This document shows, in pieces, positions 1-7,702 of a stretch of DNA of 17,086 bases; positions within the stretch are counted from its first letter, which is position 1; each line of letters begins with the position of its first letter. This DNA is from JBILCM01 sp044353165 (lineage in GTDB: Bacteria; Bacillota; Bacilli; Paenibacillales; YIM-B00363): the NCBI GenBank assembly GCA_044353165.1, contig JBILCM010000046.1, forward strand, positions 1 through 17,086, written 5' to 3'. The translations under genes were made by a program, and so were the position numbers. Under the pieces are notes generated by a model. It was given only the letters and a program-made list of their open reading frames with translations. It did not search any database and was not told the DNA's origin.

Positions 1-359
1 AGGTACAGCGTTATATAGGCTCCTTAGAGGTGGAATTAAAAGCACTCATTGCTGGCGTGGTGGGCCTCATGCAAGCAGAATATGCCAAAGACATCTCACT
101 TGAATTGTGTGCCGATCGGTTTGGCATAACGCCTTATGCACTTAGCAAAGCGTTCAAACAAGTGATGGGTGAGAATTATATCGACCATCTTACGCGTATT
201 CGGCTTGAGAAAGCCAAGGCATTGCTCACGAACAGCGATCTGAAAATCAACGATATTGCCGAGAGCGTAGGTTACCAAGGCACGTATTTTAACCGGATTT
301 TCAAACGCGCCCAAGGCATTACGCCTAGCCAGTATCGAGAATTGCATATGAAGGAGTGA
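1..359 (+). CDS. AraC-family transcriptional regulator, C-terminal part (5' end outside window)
   Basis: The reading frame is open from base 3 with no stop before it, so this is the tail of a longer gene. A GTG at 30 lies inside the DNA-binding domain and is not a believable start. The visible residues form a full AraC/XylS double helix-turn-helix: a first helix pair around ISLELCADRFGITPYALSK, then IRLEKAKALL, then the second pair INDIAESVGYQGTYFNRIFK and the family ending GITPSQYREL. The N-terminal sensor or membrane part is missing. The stop is six bases before the sulfatase ATG, and the sulfatase ribosome site (AAGGAG, 351-356) lies inside this gene's last codons. The two are therefore probably cotranscribed and translationally coupled. 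Being first in the operon, it is the likely local activator of the sulfatase-GH4 cluster; that role is inference. Confidence 0.9.
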   Translation, partial: VQRYIGSLEVELKALIAGVVGLMQAEYAKDISLELCADRFGITPYALSKAFKQVMGENYIDHLTRIRLEKAKALLTNSDLKINDIAESVGYQGTYFNRIFKRAQGITPSQYRELHMKE

Positions 360-365
360 TGTACC

Positions 366-1856
366 ATGACACAACCGAATATTGTATTCATTACTACTGA
401 CCAGATGCGTGCAGACTTGATGGGCATCGCAGGTCATCCCGTCGTTCGCACGCCGCACCTCGATTTTTTAGCGCGTAGGGGGGTTCGATTTACGCAAGCT
501 TATTCAGGGACACCCGTGTGCATCCCCGCGCGGGCATCGATCATGACGGGTTTGGAAGGACATACGATGGGTATTACCGTTTATCGTGAGGGATTTGCAT
601 TGCCGACCCGTGCTACACTGCCGCAACTACTGCATGATGGGGGATACGAAACACGCGTTGTTGGTAAAATGCACGTCTATCCAGAGCGGTGTCATTACGG
701 CTTTGACAGCATGCTATTGTGTGAAGAGGGGCGGATGTTGGGTGCCGGCCAGGAACGCAAACGCGGATATGATGATTACGAGCAGTGGCTTGCGGAGCAG
801 GGTTATCCCGGACGCGCGTTCGCGCACGGTATTGCGAGCAATGAATACGCCGCTACGACGCCGTGGCACCTGCCGGATCACTTGCATCCGACGGAGTGGA
901 TTGCGCACGAATCTTGCAAGGCGATCAAACGCCGCGATTGGACGCGTCCGATGTTCTTGTGGGCATCGTTCACCGCACCGCACCCGCCACTCACACCATT
1001 GATGCAAGATTTGTATATGTACGATGACGATGAAATTCCTACACCCGTTATGGGTGATTGGGCACAGGATCATGCGCTATATCATCAGCGCAATGCAGCC
1101 ACGTTCGGCGGCGACATGATGTCACCGCGACAGACGGAGCTGGCGCGCAAATCGTTCTATGCGATGATTACGCATGTCGACCGCGCCATCAACCGTATCA
1201 TCGGAACGTTGCGCGAAGAAGGGATGCTCGAAAACACGTGGTTTATTTTCACATCCGATCATGGAGATAACATGGGAGACCACGGGTTATGGTTCAAATC
1301 GAACTTTACCCAAGGGGCGTGCCATATTCCGTTCATTGTAACGCCGCCTGTGCGAGGAGACCTCAATCACATCATGGGTACAGAATGGTTGCCGGGAGTC
1401 AATCACAGTCCGGTGGGCTTGCAAGACATTATGCCGACTTGTCTTAGCATTGCGGGGCTGCCGATACCAGAGGGTTTGGATGGGAGAAGCTTATGGGACG
1501 TAGTGAACGATCCAGCAGGAGCAGTTCGTGAGACGCTGCTCGGTGAATTCGGGATACCGGGGAAACGGTCATTGATGGTGACGGACGGCGTATGGAAGTA
1601 CATATGGTTTGAGGAAGATGGGGAACAATTGTTGTTTCATCTCGCGGAAGATGCGGACGAGCTTGTGAACGTTGCGTCGACACAGCCAGAACAATTGGGA
1701 GAATATCGTCAGCGACTGACGAACATCCTCTTGGAACGCACAGCGGATCCTGCCGTAATCAACGGGCAATTGCGATCATCAAGTTCGCCACGGAAGCTAA
1801 CATCACGGGAGAAGGTTCAGTTGATCAACGATCAGAATGTGCGCGGCTTGCACTGA
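366..1856 (+). CDS. Cysteine-type sulfatase (S1 family), cytoplasmic
   Basis: A 496-residue sulfatase of the alkaline-phosphatase-like superfamily, hydrolysing a sulfate ester. The maturation motif C-x-P-x-R appears as CIPAR with Cys52, Pro54 and Arg56; in this family that Cys is converted to formylglycine. Metal-binding motifs are TTDQ (Asp12) near the N-terminus and TSDHGDNMGDHG (Asp298, His299) followed by Lys311. The length matches bacterial S1 sulfatases such as E. coli YidJ. The protein begins directly with the fold's first strand and has no signal peptide, so it should act in the cytoplasm on an imported substrate. The ATG follows AAGGAG (351-356) by nine bases. No formylglycine-generating enzyme or anSME is in the window. 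The substrate cannot be read from sequence; the downstream GH4 glycosidase, aldolase and kinase point to a sulfated sugar or glycoside (inference). Confidence 0.93.
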   Translation: MTQPNIVFITTDQMRADLMGIAGHPVVRTPHLDFLARRGVRFTQAYSGTPVCIPARASIMTGLEGHTMGITVYREGFALPTRATLPQLLHDGGYETRVVGKMHVYPERCHYGFDSMLLCEEGRMLGAGQERKRGYDDYEQWLAEQGYPGRAFAHGIASNEYAATTPWHLPDHLHPTEWIAHESCKAIKRRDWTRPMFLWASFTAPHPPLTPLMQDLYMYDDDEIPTPVMGDWAQDHALYHQRNAATFGGDMMSPRQTELARKSFYAMITHVDRAINRIIGTLREEGMLENTWFIFTSDHGDNMGDHGLWFKSNFTQGACHIPFIVTPPVRGDLNHIMGTEWLPGVNHSPVGLQDIMPTCLSIAGLPIPEGLDGRSLWDVVNDPAGAVRETLLGEFGIPGKRSLMVTDGVWKYIWFEEDGEQLLFHLAEDADELVNVASTQPEQLGEYRQRLTNILLERTADPAVINGQLRSSSSPRKLTSREKVQLINDQNVRGLH

Positions 1857-1860
1857 TCGT
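1828..1860 (+). other. Stem-loop across the sulfatase stop codon
   Basis: The arms ACGATCAG (1828-1835) and CTGATCGT (1853-1860) are perfect inverted repeats of 8 bp, with a further TGC/GCA pairing inside the loop. The right arm contains the TGA stop (1854-1856) and overlaps a 10-bp palindrome, ATCGTACGAT (1856-1865). No run of T follows, so it does not look like a full intrinsic terminator. It could reduce read-through, protect or process the mRNA between sulfatase and GH4, or be a protein site. The role is unknown. Confidence 0.45.
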
Positions 1861-1950
1861 ACGATTTGACATCATGTCCAAACTCTTGAATATGTTCATT
1901 TGACAGTGCATCCCTATAATGAAGGTTATTCTCATATTGGAGGGATTACA

Positions 1951-3324
1951 TTGAATCCGAAAGTTGTTGTGATTGGTGCAGGAAGTTTATTTTTTGGCAG
2001 GCAAGTGATTTGGCAGATGGTGCACTCCCCATATTTGAACAAAGGGACGTTGGCTTTCGTCGACACGGATGAAGCACGCCTGAACAAGATGGTGACGCTC
2101 GCTAAGATGGTGGCGCAAGATCAGCAAGTGCAGTTGAAAGTTGAAGGTTCAACAGACCGCAAGGATGTGCTGAAGAATGCGGATTTCGTCGTATTGAGTT
2201 TTGCCAAAGATACGGTCAAATACCGCGGAATGGATTGTCAAGTGTCACTGAAATACGGAATTCGGATGTGTTCAGGGGATACGATCGGGCCAGGCGGCAT
2301 TTTCCGAGCGATGCGTGAACTGCCTGTTATTATGGAATGTGTGCGTGATATCGAGGCGATCTGTCCGGATGCATGGGTCATTAACTACATTAATCCATCC
2401 ACCATTCATGGTATTGCGATCCAGCGTTATGCGCCGAAGCTCAAAAGTTTTGCGCTTTGTGACGGGTTGCACTTGCCGCACGTGAAGAAAAATTACGCAA
2501 AGCGTGCTGGTATTATTCAACAACTCGATCAATACACCGATGCGATAGATGCAGCTTTTGACTTCCGGATTGCCGGTGTGAACCATTTTACTTGGTTGTT
2601 GAAAGCAGAGTACGAAGGCAAGAATGTTGCGCCGCTCATTGCAGAATCGATCCGTCAATCAGCTGAGACCGCTACCGATGGCGGCGACACGGGGGCGAAA
2701 GCGCTCTTCAACGATGCGATTGGATATCAACTATATGACGTCTTCGGGTATATCCCTACCGTCGTATCTCACACCAAGGAATATGTACGGTTCTGGCAAG
2801 GTCATGGCAAATTGCAAGAAGCCATCCCGCCGTTGTCGATTTGGGAAACCGAAGATCGCTACAAGCGCCATGCCGAGATGTGGGAACAAGTCGACCAATT
2901 CATCGAAGGGAAGATTCCAATCTCTGCGTACATGACCACATTCGGTCCGGATCACGCGACGGATATTATCGAGAATATGGTCGGCAACTTGGGGAAACCG
3001 TTCTTTATCAATACACTCAACCAAGGTGCAGTGACGAATATGAGTCATGACGCGTTCATCGAGTTGGTGTGTGATTCCACCATGGATGCGATCACGCCTC
3101 GCCCTGTTGGCGAGATGCCGCGCGGGATTCGCGGGATGCAAGAAGTCATCCTCGACACGCATGAATTGACAGCAGAAGCCGTTATTGAACGCAGCTTCAC
3201 GAAATTGCGCAGAGCGATGATGACCGATCCACTCATCAATTCCATTGCGGATGCGGACGCGATCATCAAAGAATTGTTGGCATTAGAGAAAGATGCAATT
3301 CCAAGCGACTGGTACGAAAATTAA
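1951..3324 (+). CDS. Glycoside hydrolase family 4 enzyme (NAD/Mn-dependent, alpha-galactosidase-like)
   Basis: GH4 enzymes cleave glycosides by a transient NAD-dependent oxidation with a divalent metal. I use the TTG at 1951, six bases after GGAGGG (1939-1944). The earlier in-frame TTG at 1900 would add a tail ahead of the Rossmann strand and place that ribosome site inside the gene. From this start the protein has 457 residues. It shows the nucleotide loop GAGSLFFG (residues 9-16), the signature DTIGPGGIFRAMR (110-122), Asn148-Pro149, and the two family metal ligands Cys170 (LCDG) and His212 (GVNHF). It is closest in pattern to MelA-type members rather than phospho-glycosidases. Where MelA or GlvA read NPMA or NPAA, this one reads NPSTIH, so specificity may differ. 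The enzyme is cytoplasmic, 94 bases downstream of the sulfatase. Confidence is high for the family, low for the exact substrate. Confidence 0.92.
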   Translation: MNPKVVVIGAGSLFFGRQVIWQMVHSPYLNKGTLAFVDTDEARLNKMVTLAKMVAQDQQVQLKVEGSTDRKDVLKNADFVVLSFAKDTVKYRGMDCQVSLKYGIRMCSGDTIGPGGIFRAMRELPVIMECVRDIEAICPDAWVINYINPSTIHGIAIQRYAPKLKSFALCDGLHLPHVKKNYAKRAGIIQQLDQYTDAIDAAFDFRIAGVNHFTWLLKAEYEGKNVAPLIAESIRQSAETATDGGDTGAKALFNDAIGYQLYDVFGYIPTVVSHTKEYVRFWQGHGKLQEAIPPLSIWETEDRYKRHAEMWEQVDQFIEGKIPISAYMTTFGPDHATDIIENMVGNLGKPFFINTLNQGAVTNMSHDAFIELVCDSTMDAITPRPVGEMPRGIRGMQEVILDTHELTAEAVIERSFTKLRRAMMTDPLINSIADADAIIKELLALEKDAIPSDWYEN

Positions 3325-3340
3325 CGAAAGGTTTGATTCT

Positions 3341-4213
3341 ATGACACTGGTTTCATCAACACCCTTGCTCACCGAGGCGAGAGCCCAAGGATATGCGGTT
3401 GTAGCGTTCAACGTCCATACATTCGAAATGCTGCAAGCCGTTATTGAAGTGGCTGAAGAACAACGTTCGCCCGTGATTTTGCAAACGACGGTCGGTACGG
3501 TGAAACATCTTGGCGCAGCTTATATCGCGGCCATGGCCAAAACAGCCGCAAGTCAAGTGAACGTGCCTGTCGCGCTCCATCTGGATCATTGCCAAGATGT
3601 GGAACTTATCGCTAAGTGTATCGAAGCGGGATATACATCGGTCATGATCGACCAATCGATGCATCCGTTTGATGTCAACGTGGAGGTCACGAAGCAAGTC
3701 GTTGCATTGGCCAATCGTTACGGTGTGAATGTGGAAGCTGAGCTCGGGAAGGTTGCCGGGGTGGAAGATGATATATCTGTCGATGACCATATGGCTACAT
3801 TGGCTGATCCGAAAGAATGCGAAACGTTCGTCAGATTGACCGGGGTTCATACCCTGGCGCCGGCGATCGGCACCGCACACGGGATGTACAAAGGAGAACC
3901 GAACATTGATTTCGACCGTATCGAGCAGATTGCGCAATGGGTTGCGGTACCGCTCGTTCTGCACGGCGGGTCTGGCATTCCGCAAGCGCAAGTCAGTCGA
4001 AGTGTGGCACTGGGCATGGCGAAGATGAATGTGGCGACAGAGTTGAAATACGCTTTCTCGGGTGCGCTCAAAGACCATTTTGCCGAAGCTGATGCAGATT
4101 TGGATCCTAGAACATATATGAGCCTTGCGAAGAAAGCTGCAAAAGCCGTGGCCTTGGACAAAATGAGATTGTGCGGTTCCATCGGCAAAGCAGATTCATT
4201 CATTCCGAGATAA
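3341..4213 (+). CDS. Class II ketose-bisphosphate aldolase (KbaY/GatY/Fba type)
   Basis: Zinc-dependent aldolase that cleaves fructose- or tagatose-1,6-bisphosphate (or a related ketose phosphate) into dihydroxyacetone phosphate and an aldehyde. The ATG at 3341 follows GAAAGG, giving 290 residues, the usual length of GatY/KbaY. Key residues are visible: HLDHC (proton-donor Asp82, zinc ligand His83), EAELG (Glu134), GTAHG (His180) and LHGGSG (His208). This spacing matches tagatose-bisphosphate aldolases as I recall them, but these motifs are shared with fructose-bisphosphate aldolases, so the epimer preference is open. It lies 16 bases after the GH4 stop. Together with the GatD-like dehydrogenase downstream, a tagatose-type pathway is the favoured reading (inference). 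Confidence 0.92.
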   Translation: MTLVSSTPLLTEARAQGYAVVAFNVHTFEMLQAVIEVAEEQRSPVILQTTVGTVKHLGAAYIAAMAKTAASQVNVPVALHLDHCQDVELIAKCIEAGYTSVMIDQSMHPFDVNVEVTKQVVALANRYGVNVEAELGKVAGVEDDISVDDHMATLADPKECETFVRLTGVHTLAPAIGTAHGMYKGEPNIDFDRIEQIAQWVAVPLVLHGGSGIPQAQVSRSVALGMAKMNVATELKYAFSGALKDHFAEADADLDPRTYMSLAKKAAKAVALDKMRLCGSIGKADSFIPR

Positions 4214-4227
4214 GGTTGGTGTTCTAG

Positions 4228-5724
4228 GTGGCACAAGGGTATTTACTCGGAATGGATATCGGCACATCCAGCGCGAAGTTGACGCTCTTCACGCCGGATG
4301 GCGAGGTGATGTTTCAAGGGACAGAGGCGTATCCGACGTTGTATCCGCACGTTGATTACGCCGAGCAGAATCCGCATCATTGGTGGCAGGCGATCTGTGC
4401 GATACTGAAGAACATGTTCGAAGCGACCCGTGTGTTACCTCACGACATTCGAGCGATTGGCGTAGCTGGACAGAGCGGGGCTGTCGTCCCGCTTGACTCG
4501 CATGGGAACACACTCGGCCAAGCCATGATTTGGTTGGATCGCCGCAGTGTCGACGCTTGCACCCAGTTGAATCGCACCATTGGCGAGGAGGCCATCTTCC
4601 GGGTCTCAGGCAATCCGATGGCTCCATCGTATTGCACAGGAAAACTGGTATGGTTACAGGAACACGAACCTGAGCGATACGAGCGCACAGCGATGTTCTT
4701 GCAATCCAACAGTTATATCGTTTACAAGCTTACAGATGTTGCATCCCAAGATGTGTCGCAAGGAAATGGGTATCACTTCTTTCATATTGGGTACAAGCAA
4801 TGGGAACCATCGCTTGCCCATGCGATGGGGATCGACTTAGAACGATTCCCGCCCATCATGGAATGCGCACAGGTCGTCGGTGTTGTTACAGCGGCAGCTG
4901 CCGCAGCGACAGGGCTTGCTATCGGCACCCCTGTCGTTGCCGGCGGGTTAGACGCAGCTTGCGCGACACTCGGCGCAGGCGCGGTGCGAGCCGGCGAGGT
5001 GCAAGACCAAGGCGGTCAAGCTGGCGGCATGAGCATTGTTATGGATAAGCTTGTGATGAACGAGAAGCTCATCCTCAGCGCTCACACCGTCAGAGGCAAG
5101 TGGATCTTGCAAGGCGGTACCGTGGGCGGCGGCAGTCTGAATTGGTTTAAACGCGAATTCGCTACACCGGGTGACGATGGCTTCTTCGTGCAGGCTGACC
5201 AACAGGCCGCCTCCATTCCTCCGGGTAGCGAAGGATTGCTCTTCTTGCCGTATATGGCAGGTGAGCGATCCCCGATCTGGGATCCGGATGCCCGAGGTAC
5301 ATTCGTAGGCCTCTCTTATGACAAGACGCAAGCGCATTTGCTCCGAGCCATCATGGAAGGTTGCGCGATGGCGCTCAAGCATAACTTGGACACAGCGGAA
5401 TCGAGCGGGGTGCCTATCCACGCGCTTTACAGCGTAGGGGGAGCTGCCAAGAGCAAGCTGTGGACCCAGATTAAAGCGGATGTGACCGGCAAACCGTTCC
5501 ATATGCCCGCTTCGGATTCGGCGACGACGTTGGGAGCTGCCTTGCTTGCAGGTGTTGGTATCGGTTTATATGCGGATGAGGCCGAAGCTGTAAAGCGAAC
5601 GGTGCGATTCCAACGGGAGCAACAACCCAATCCGGCACATGCGCCTGCTTATGAGAGGGCGTACCGTGTGTATTTGGACGTGTATCAACGTCTGAAAGAT
5701 GTATATCCTGCCATGAAGTGGTGA
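4228..5724 (+). CDS. FGGY-family carbohydrate kinase
   Basis: ATP-dependent kinase for a ketose or polyol, with the two-domain actin-like FGGY fold and 498 residues, standard for xylulokinase relatives. Visible are the first phosphate loop MDIGTSSAK (residues 9-17), GVAGQSGAV (78-86), WLDRRS (102-107), the segment GGLDAACATLGAG with probable catalytic base Asp242, and the C-terminal nucleotide motif SVGGAAKSKLW. The GTG at 4228 is chosen because the first strand (YLLGMDIG) starts before the in-frame ATG at 4252. It lies 14 bases after the aldolase stop and 6 bases before the dehydrogenase start, inside one operon. The family covers xylulose, fuculose, rhamnulose, tagatose and several polyols, so the substrate cannot be fixed from sequence. 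Its neighbours suggest a hexulose or hexitol. Confidence 0.9.
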   Translation: MAQGYLLGMDIGTSSAKLTLFTPDGEVMFQGTEAYPTLYPHVDYAEQNPHHWWQAICAILKNMFEATRVLPHDIRAIGVAGQSGAVVPLDSHGNTLGQAMIWLDRRSVDACTQLNRTIGEEAIFRVSGNPMAPSYCTGKLVWLQEHEPERYERTAMFLQSNSYIVYKLTDVASQDVSQGNGYHFFHIGYKQWEPSLAHAMGIDLERFPPIMECAQVVGVVTAAAAAATGLAIGTPVVAGGLDAACATLGAGAVRAGEVQDQGGQAGGMSIVMDKLVMNEKLILSAHTVRGKWILQGGTVGGGSLNWFKREFATPGDDGFFVQADQQAASIPPGSEGLLFLPYMAGERSPIWDPDARGTFVGLSYDKTQAHLLRAIMEGCAMALKHNLDTAESSGVPIHALYSVGGAAKSKLWTQIKADVTGKPFHMPASDSATTLGAALLAGVGIGLYADEAEAVKRTVRFQREQQPNPAHAPAYERAYRVYLDVYQRLKDVYPAMKW

Positions 5725-5730
5725 TTTTCA

Positions 5731-6771
5731 ATGAAAGCAGCTGTTCTGCATGCTTCCCGAGACATCCGGTATGAGGAAGCGGATATGCCGAGGATCGAGC
5801 CCCATGAGGTGTTAATTGAAGTGAAAGCCACAGGCATCTGTGGCTCTGATCTGCCTCGCGTACTGGGTGATGCAGCGCATCATTTCCCGATCATCCTAGG
5901 ACATGAATTCGCCGGCGTCATCGTGGAGCGCGGATCGCAAGCCAACGGAATTCAGATCGGTCAACGTGTCGTGGGCGTTCCTTTGCTTCCTTGCGGACGA
6001 TGTGTCGATTGCACACGAGGTCATTATGCCCAGTGCAGTCATTATTCGTTCATCGGCTCACGGGTGAACGGGAGTTGGGCACAGTATGTGAAAGCGCCTG
6101 TCGATAATGTCTTGCCGTTCAACACCGCCATTCCCTTCGAAGAAGCTGCGCTCGTGGAGCCATCGACGGTCGCATTGCATGCTTTGCAGCATATGGGGTA
6201 TGCGGGAGACGGTCATGTCGCGATTCTGGGCGGCGGGAACATCGGATTGCTCACATTGCAATGGGTGAAATTGTTAGGCGCACAATCGGTTACCGTGTTT
6301 GATATCGATGAAACCCGATTGGCGACAGCCCGTCACATGGGTGCTGATCACACGTTGCTGACGACCGATCCGAACTTCACAGATGCATGGCGCACACTCA
6401 CGGGCGGCAGAGGGTATGACGTGGTGCTTGAAACCGCGGGATCGACCATCACGACGCAGCTAAGTCTGGAGTTGTGCGCGAAGAAGTCGAAAATATGTCT
6501 GACTGGAACCCCGTCAAGAGACATCACATTCTCCCACAAGCTGTTCGAGCAAATTCACCGCAAGGAAGCTTGGTTAACAGGATCGTGGATGTCTTATAGC
6601 GCACCGTTCCCAGGGAATGAATGGCGGCAGACGATAGAGGCGTTAGAGGCGGGACGATTGCCACTCAAAGATGTCATCTTCCGTACGATGGCGTTGCAAG
6701 ACGTTGCAGCAGCTTTCGAATTGTACCGCACACCCAACGAGGTCAAAGGCAAAGTGATGCTCATCCCTTAA
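5731..6771 (+). CDS. gatD: Zinc-dependent medium-chain dehydrogenase, GatD-like (galactitol-1-phosphate 5-dehydrogenase type)
   Basis: NAD-dependent oxidation of a polyol or polyol phosphate to the ketose form. In E. coli, GatD makes tagatose-6-phosphate from galactitol-1-phosphate. The protein has 346 residues, as GatD does. Catalytic zinc ligands are Cys37 (GICGSDLPR), His58-Glu59 (LGHEFAG) and probably Glu143; structural zinc cysteines are 88, 91, 94 and 102; the Rossmann loop is GGGNIG (167-172). Family-specific stretches shared with E. coli GatD, by memory, include CGSDLPR, GVPLLPC, FIGSR, GSWM-YS-PFPG-EW and the ending GKVMLIP. The ATG at 5731 lies six bases after the kinase stop. It is the last gene of the operon, ending one base before the convergent AraC gene. 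Exact substrate assignment is inference; a sorbitol- or threonine-dehydrogenase-like role is less likely. Confidence 0.85.
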   Translation: MKAAVLHASRDIRYEEADMPRIEPHEVLIEVKATGICGSDLPRVLGDAAHHFPIILGHEFAGVIVERGSQANGIQIGQRVVGVPLLPCGRCVDCTRGHYAQCSHYSFIGSRVNGSWAQYVKAPVDNVLPFNTAIPFEEAALVEPSTVALHALQHMGYAGDGHVAILGGGNIGLLTLQWVKLLGAQSVTVFDIDETRLATARHMGADHTLLTTDPNFTDAWRTLTGGRGYDVVLETAGSTITTQLSLELCAKKSKICLTGTPSRDITFSHKLFEQIHRKEAWLTGSWMSYSAPFPGNEWRQTIEALEAGRLPLKDVIFRTMALQDVAAAFELYRTPNEVKGKVMLIP

Positions 6772-6772
6772 G

Positions 6773-7618
6773 TTACACAAATTTGGATGGCTGAATGTGA
6801 TAGTATTTCTTGAATGCTTTGGAGAAAGAATACGGATCGGGGTACCCGAGAAACCCAGCGATTTCTTTGATTGAATACTTGCGTTGGTGCAGGAAATCCC
6901 GAGCACGGTTCATGCGCAGTTGATACATGTATTGACCGGGTGTAATCCCGAGTGTGGTTTTGAAGATGGTAATAAAATATTTTTCCGATACGCCCGCAAG
7001 GTGTGCCAGCTCTTTCATTCGAATCGCTTCATGAAGATGGGATTCTACATATTCCAGCACGGGCCGCAAGGCAGCCACATTGTATTCTTTTAACCGCTGT
7101 GTGGCTGTTTTTGCTTTTATGTTCCTAAACTTTCCTTCATACTGCCGGTCTCCGTAAAGTTCGATGACTTTGGATAAGAGCGTCGTTAACGCGCCTTTAA
7201 GCCGAAAACCGGACATAGACGCGTTCATCTGCAAACGCTGGAAGGCTGCGATGATCGAGGTTAACTCTTCAATCAATGGTTCGCCGTCGATCACACCCGC
7301 TAAGGGGAAATCATCAAGAATACGATAACGGTCGCCAATGCCAAAATCAAAATGTATATAAATAAAACAACAACCGTCCGATTCGGTCGTCGCCGTGTAA
7401 GGCAGATCCGGATAAAAGAAGATGACATCGCCAGGTTTTGCGGTACACTCTCCACCATCTGTTGCGACATGCACCTTCCCTGAGACCAGCAGCCACAGAT
7501 CATAATCCGTATGCACTTTGCGTTCAAACCAGCTGCCGTCATGGCGTTCTTCTCTGCAAGAGTTGATGCGCAGATGAATATGTTCCGAGAGCTCATTAAA
7601 AATTTGCAGTTCGTTCAT
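6773..7618 (-). CDS. AraC-family transcriptional regulator with N-terminal cupin
   Basis: I start the gene at the ATG read from 7618 (MNELQIF), ten bases after an AAGGG site; longer forms would run into the divergent ATP-grasp gene. The 281-residue product has an N-terminal cupin-like sugar-sensing half (LWLLVSGKVHVATDGG, then AKPGDVIFFYPDLPY) and a C-terminal AraC double helix-turn-helix (MKELAHLAGVSEKYFITIFK, then IKEIAGFLGYPDPYSFSKAFK). It converges on the gatD-like gene with one base between the stop codons and is divergent from the ATP-grasp gene, with 84 bases between the starts. It could act on the operon, on itself, or on the divergent gene; the sequence does not decide. Two cysteines sit side by side in the cupin half (GCCFIYIHFDF). 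Confidence 0.92.
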   Translation of the reverse strand: MNELQIFNELSEHIHLRINSCREERHDGSWFERKVHTDYDLWLLVSGKVHVATDGGECTAKPGDVIFFYPDLPYTATTESDGCCFIYIHFDFGIGDRYRILDDFPLAGVIDGEPLIEELTSIIAAFQRLQMNASMSGFRLKGALTTLLSKVIELYGDRQYEGKFRNIKAKTATQRLKEYNVAALRPVLEYVESHLHEAIRMKELAHLAGVSEKYFITIFKTTLGITPGQYMYQLRMNRARDFLHQRKYSIKEIAGFLGYPDPYSFSKAFKKYYHIQPSKFV

Positions 7619-7702
7619 GCAGCGTACACCCTTGATTGAAAAGAATGGCAAAGAAAGATAAGATGTGACTGAATAGCAAGCTGAGATGTAGGAGTGGTGA
7701 TT

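Noticed and set aside
1866..1896. Perfect TTGACA (1866-1871) as a -35 box for a promoter before the GH4 gene.
   Set aside because: At 17 bases spacing the -10 would be AATATG, and the good TATAAT (1915-1920) is far too distant. It does not form a convincing promoter.
3356..4078. 240-codon open frame on the minus strand under the aldolase gene.
   Set aside because: The aldolase on the + strand has every catalytic residue. The antisense product is His/Arg/Cys-rich with no recognisable domain, so it is a shadow frame.
4948..5502. 184-codon open frame on the minus strand under the FGGY kinase.
   Set aside because: It lies opposite well-conserved kinase sequence, has no ribosome site I could see and no recognisable domain.
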